From Deltaproteobacteria bacterium (lineage in GTDB: Bacteria > Desulfobacterota > Desulfobacteria > Desulfobacterales > B30-G6), in the NCBI GenBank assembly GCA_003647375.1, contig QMMS01000219.1, forward strand, positions 1-7,536: a DNA stretch of 7,536 nt. The letters are read 5' to 3'. The position numbers and the translations under genes are program-made. How positions within the stretch are numbered: position 1 is the stretch's first letter; each line of letters begins with the position of its first letter. Below the pieces are notes generated by a model. The model had not been told where the DNA came from. It worked only from the letters and a program-made list of their open reading frames with translations, and ran no database searches. Shown here piece by piece: positions 6,107 through 7,536 of the stretch.

Positions 6107-6306
6107 GGCCTTCGGAAATCCATTTTAAAGCCGGTCAAAACTCGCTTCTAAGGCGCCGTAAGGCCCGCTGCTGCCCGTTGTGTTGAAACAGGTTAAAATA
6201 ATACAGACTGATTATCTATTTGTAACCATTGCAGTAAAGCAGCGGCCCTAACGGCGCCTAACGAGCTCAAACAGTTGCCCGGCTTTAAAATGAATCCCCG
6301 AAGACC
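6107..6306. repeat. Long inverted-repeat element (MITE-like or palindromic intergenic element)
   Basis: The left arm 6107-6172 is the imperfect reverse complement of the right arm 6238-6306, separated by about 65 bases. Matching blocks include a 13-base perfect pair (6122-6134 with 6279-6291), AGGCGCCG (6151-6158) with CGGCGCCT (6252-6259), and GCTGCT/AGCAGC at the inner ends. A smaller inner pair is GGTTA (6191-6195) with TAACC (6223-6227). The element occupies the gene-free stretch 6024-6424 and has no coding potential. The right arm plus downstream flank is repeated at 7405-7510. It could be a non-autonomous mobile element, but target-site duplications were not evident. Confidence 0.65.
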
Positions 6307-6346
6307 TGTGTTCATGGTATGATTTGTGTTTTATAGATAGTCACAT
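6242..6346 (+). repeat. Direct repeat, copy A (upstream of the CobW-type gene)
   Basis: This pairs with 7405-7509 at a constant offset of 1163 bases with no gaps. By hand count roughly four-fifths of positions agree across 6249-6346. The best-conserved parts are the start (TAACGGCGCCTAACGA), CAGTTGCCC, and TTTATAGAT near the end. It overlaps the right arm of the inverted repeat and runs about 40 bases beyond it. It lies upstream of the GTPase gene, so it may carry regulatory sequence. Confidence 0.7.
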
Positions 6347-6383
6347 ACGCAACAAGTTACTCAGATGTAAAAACTTGCAAAAA

Positions 6384-6406
6384 ATAAAATCGTGTAACGA
6401 TTTTAT
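6384..6406 (+). repeat. Hairpin just upstream of the GTPase ribosome site
   Basis: ATAAAATCGT (6384-6393) pairs perfectly with ACGATTTTAT (6397-6406) around loop GTA. It ends four bases before the Shine-Dalgarno AAAGGA (6411-6416) of the gene starting at 6425. It is closely related to the hairpin at 770-794 (ATAAAATCG stem, loop GTT), with a compensated change from C-G to T-A at the stem top. It could influence translation or be a dispersed palindrome that landed here. Confidence 0.6.
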
Positions 6407-6424
6407 GGTGAAAGGAATACAGAT

Positions 6425-7414
6425 ATGTCCGGGACTACGGCAGTATATCTGATCAGCGGATTTTTAGGAAGCGGCAAGACCACATTTCTCAACCGAATCA
6501 TTCATTCTTTTCCGAGCAATCGAAAACTCATGATCCTCATGAACGAGTTTGGTGAGATGGGGGTGGACGGGTCGCTGGTTGAAAATGATGATCTGGCCAT
6601 GCTGGAAATTAGCAAGGGGTCCATTTTCTGTGTCTGTGTCAAGACTGATTTTATCAAAGGTCTGATGAATATTGCACAGAACACCCGACCCGATGCATTG
6701 ATCATTGAAGCGACGGGTGTTGCGAATCCGTCTGACTTGAAGCGAGATCTCAAACTATCCATTTTTCAGGACCGCTTTCAACTCAGAGAACAGTTCTGCA
6801 TTATTGACGCCGGCAACTTCAAAGATGCCTATGACACGTTTACCTCGGTGGAAAAGCAGATAGAATCCGCCACGGTTTTTATTATCAACAAGGTTGATGA
6901 AGCCGATGCCGGCGTCATCCAAAAGGTGAAGAAAATTGTTGAGAGACATCACCCCAATCCAGAATTTTACGAGACCACTTATGCCGATATACCCCTCGCA
7001 AAATATCTGCCGGATGTTATAATGGCTGAAACCCGAGACGAACATCGAACAATACCTGTTTCAGAACAGGCACTTGAGGCTGCCATAGATAAGCTTCTTC
7101 AGGATCCAGGCACGTCGATGACGCCCCCGGATCGTCTGGTGTCTGGTTCCTTTGCCTGGAAGGGGATGGATTGCAGTCAGTTTGAAGAGATGATGAAGCT
7201 CATTCCGGATGGCATGGTAAGGGCCAAAGGTGTTTTTGAAACCTGCACCGGAATTTATTTGTTCAACTGGGTAATGGGGCGTGGTCAATTTGAGGAAATT
7301 GCCCGGAAGGAAAGCATGGCATCCCTCATGAACCAGATCGTCTTTATCGGGCCGCCGGAAGCCATGGAAGAATTGGGAAGAATTGATTTTAAAGGTAAGA
7401 TGCTGCGGACCTAA
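6425..7414 (+). CDS. CobW-type G3E GTPase, putative metal or cofactor chaperone
   Basis: The 329-residue protein belongs to the G3E family (CobW/YjiA/ZNG1, UreG, HypB), GTPases that deliver metals such as zinc, cobalt or nickel. Motifs: Walker A GFLGSGKTT (12-20); NEFGEMGVD (40-48); the Glu-containing G3 motif EATGVANP (95-102); and the guanine-specificity motif NKVD (155-158). The CobW C-terminal domain is present, ending in the NQIVFIG strand. The metal-binding CxCC motif is altered: residues 65-72 read GSIFCVCV, keeping Cys69 and Cys71 but with Val in place of the last Cys. ATG 6425 has AAAGGA eight bases upstream. The stop codon falls inside direct-repeat copy B. Its place next to corrinoid methyltransferase genes suggests metal supply to the zinc enzyme or the corrinoid system, which is inference. 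Confidence 0.85.
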   Translation: MSGTTAVYLISGFLGSGKTTFLNRIIHSFPSNRKLMILMNEFGEMGVDGSLVENDDLAMLEISKGSIFCVCVKTDFIKGLMNIAQNTRPDALIIEATGVANPSDLKRDLKLSIFQDRFQLREQFCIIDAGNFKDAYDTFTSVEKQIESATVFIINKVDEADAGVIQKVKKIVERHHPNPEFYETTYADIPLAKYLPDVIMAETRDEHRTIPVSEQALEAAIDKLLQDPGTSMTPPDRLVSGSFAWKGMDCSQFEEMMKLIPDGMVRAKGVFETCTGIYLFNWVMGRGQFEEIARKESMASLMNQIVFIGPPEAMEELGRIDFKGKMLRT

Positions 7415-7510
7415 CGGCGCCTAACGATCTCAGACAGTTGCCCGACTTTAAAACGAACCCCCGCAGACCTCTGTACGCAGTATCGCTTGAGCTTTATAGA
7501 TGACCGCATA
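7405..7510 (+). repeat. Direct repeat, copy B (overlaps the end of the GTPase gene)
   Basis: This is a diverged copy of 6242-6346, carrying only the right arm and flank of the inverted-repeat element, with no left arm seen. The TAA stop of the GTPase gene (7412-7414) lies inside the repeat, at the TAACGG that copy A shows at 6249. The bases between it and the window end include TATAAC (7520-7525), but I cannot assign a convincing promoter. Confidence 0.7.
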
Positions 7511-7528
7511 GAAAAATGCTATAACTAT

Positions 7529-7536
7529 TGAGAGGA
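7529..7536 (+). promoter_or_regulatory. Shine-Dalgarno-like sequence for a gene starting beyond the window
   Basis: TGAGAGGA closes the window. It resembles the ribosome sites of the other genes here and suggests another + strand gene starts within about ten bases of the end. Confidence 0.45.

Noticed and set aside
6238..6306. GCCTAAC motifs resembling an integron attC core site, with a gene between two copies like a cassette
   Set aside because: The complementary core (GTTRRRY) is not found downstream of GCCTAAC in either copy, and the palindrome has its core-like motifs in the reverse order. No integrase is visible.
7487..7525. Sigma-70 promoter (TTGAGC ... TATAAC)
   Set aside because: The spacer is about 27 bases, too long for a standard promoter.

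Overview
The window looks like chromosome from an anaerobic, sulfate-reducer-type deltaproteobacterium (Desulfobacterales-like). The reasons are a methylamine-type corrinoid methyltransferase set, a large iron-sulfur flavoprotein of the GltD type, intergenic inverted repeats rich in TTCGAA or GGGTTC, and a convincing in-frame selenocysteine codon. The host is inferred from gene content and style only. All genes are on the + strand.

Layout. 2-769: C-terminal half of a monomethylamine methyltransferase (MtmB family), cut by the window edge just after the place where the family carries pyrrolysine. 770-811: two small back-to-back hairpins. 862-1611: a protein like the reactivation domain of B12-dependent methionine synthase, a candidate corrinoid reactivase or accessory factor. 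1611-1687: an inverted repeat. 1783-2814: a methylcobamide methyltransferase of the uroporphyrinogen decarboxylase superfamily (MtbA/MtaA-like), whose third zinc ligand is encoded by TGA and followed at the right distance by a perfect SECIS-like hairpin. 2885-3046: an AT-rich inverted repeat. 3106-3498: a CxxC thioredoxin-like protein. 3525-5693: a 722-residue FAD/NAD(P)/Fe-S oxidoreductase. 5760-6023: a second small CxxC thioredoxin-fold protein. 6107-6306: a long inverted-repeat element. 6384-6406: a hairpin like the one at 770-794. 6425-7414: a CobW-type G3E GTPase. 7405-7510: a diverged direct copy of the right arm and flank of the 6107-6306 element, followed by a Shine-Dalgarno-like sequence for a gene beyond the window.

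How the genes may work together (inference). MtmB moves a methyl group from an amine to a corrinoid protein not present here. The MtbA-like selenoprotein moves it from the corrinoid to an unknown acceptor, possibly a thiol. The MetH-activation-like protein rescues oxidised corrinoid. The GltD-like flavoprotein with its two flanking CxxC proteins could deliver electrons to the corrinoid or to a redox-sensitive selenolate/thiolate site. The CobW GTPase could supply metal (zinc or cobalt).

The most notable point is the MtbA-like gene. It appears to use selenocysteine in place of the conserved zinc-ligand cysteine, and it also has Phe where the family's HxC motif has His, so its metal site would be remodelled. 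A standard gene caller would cut this protein at 2718. If the MtmB gene does carry an amber pyrrolysine codon just outside the window, one short locus would use both the 21st and 22nd amino acids.
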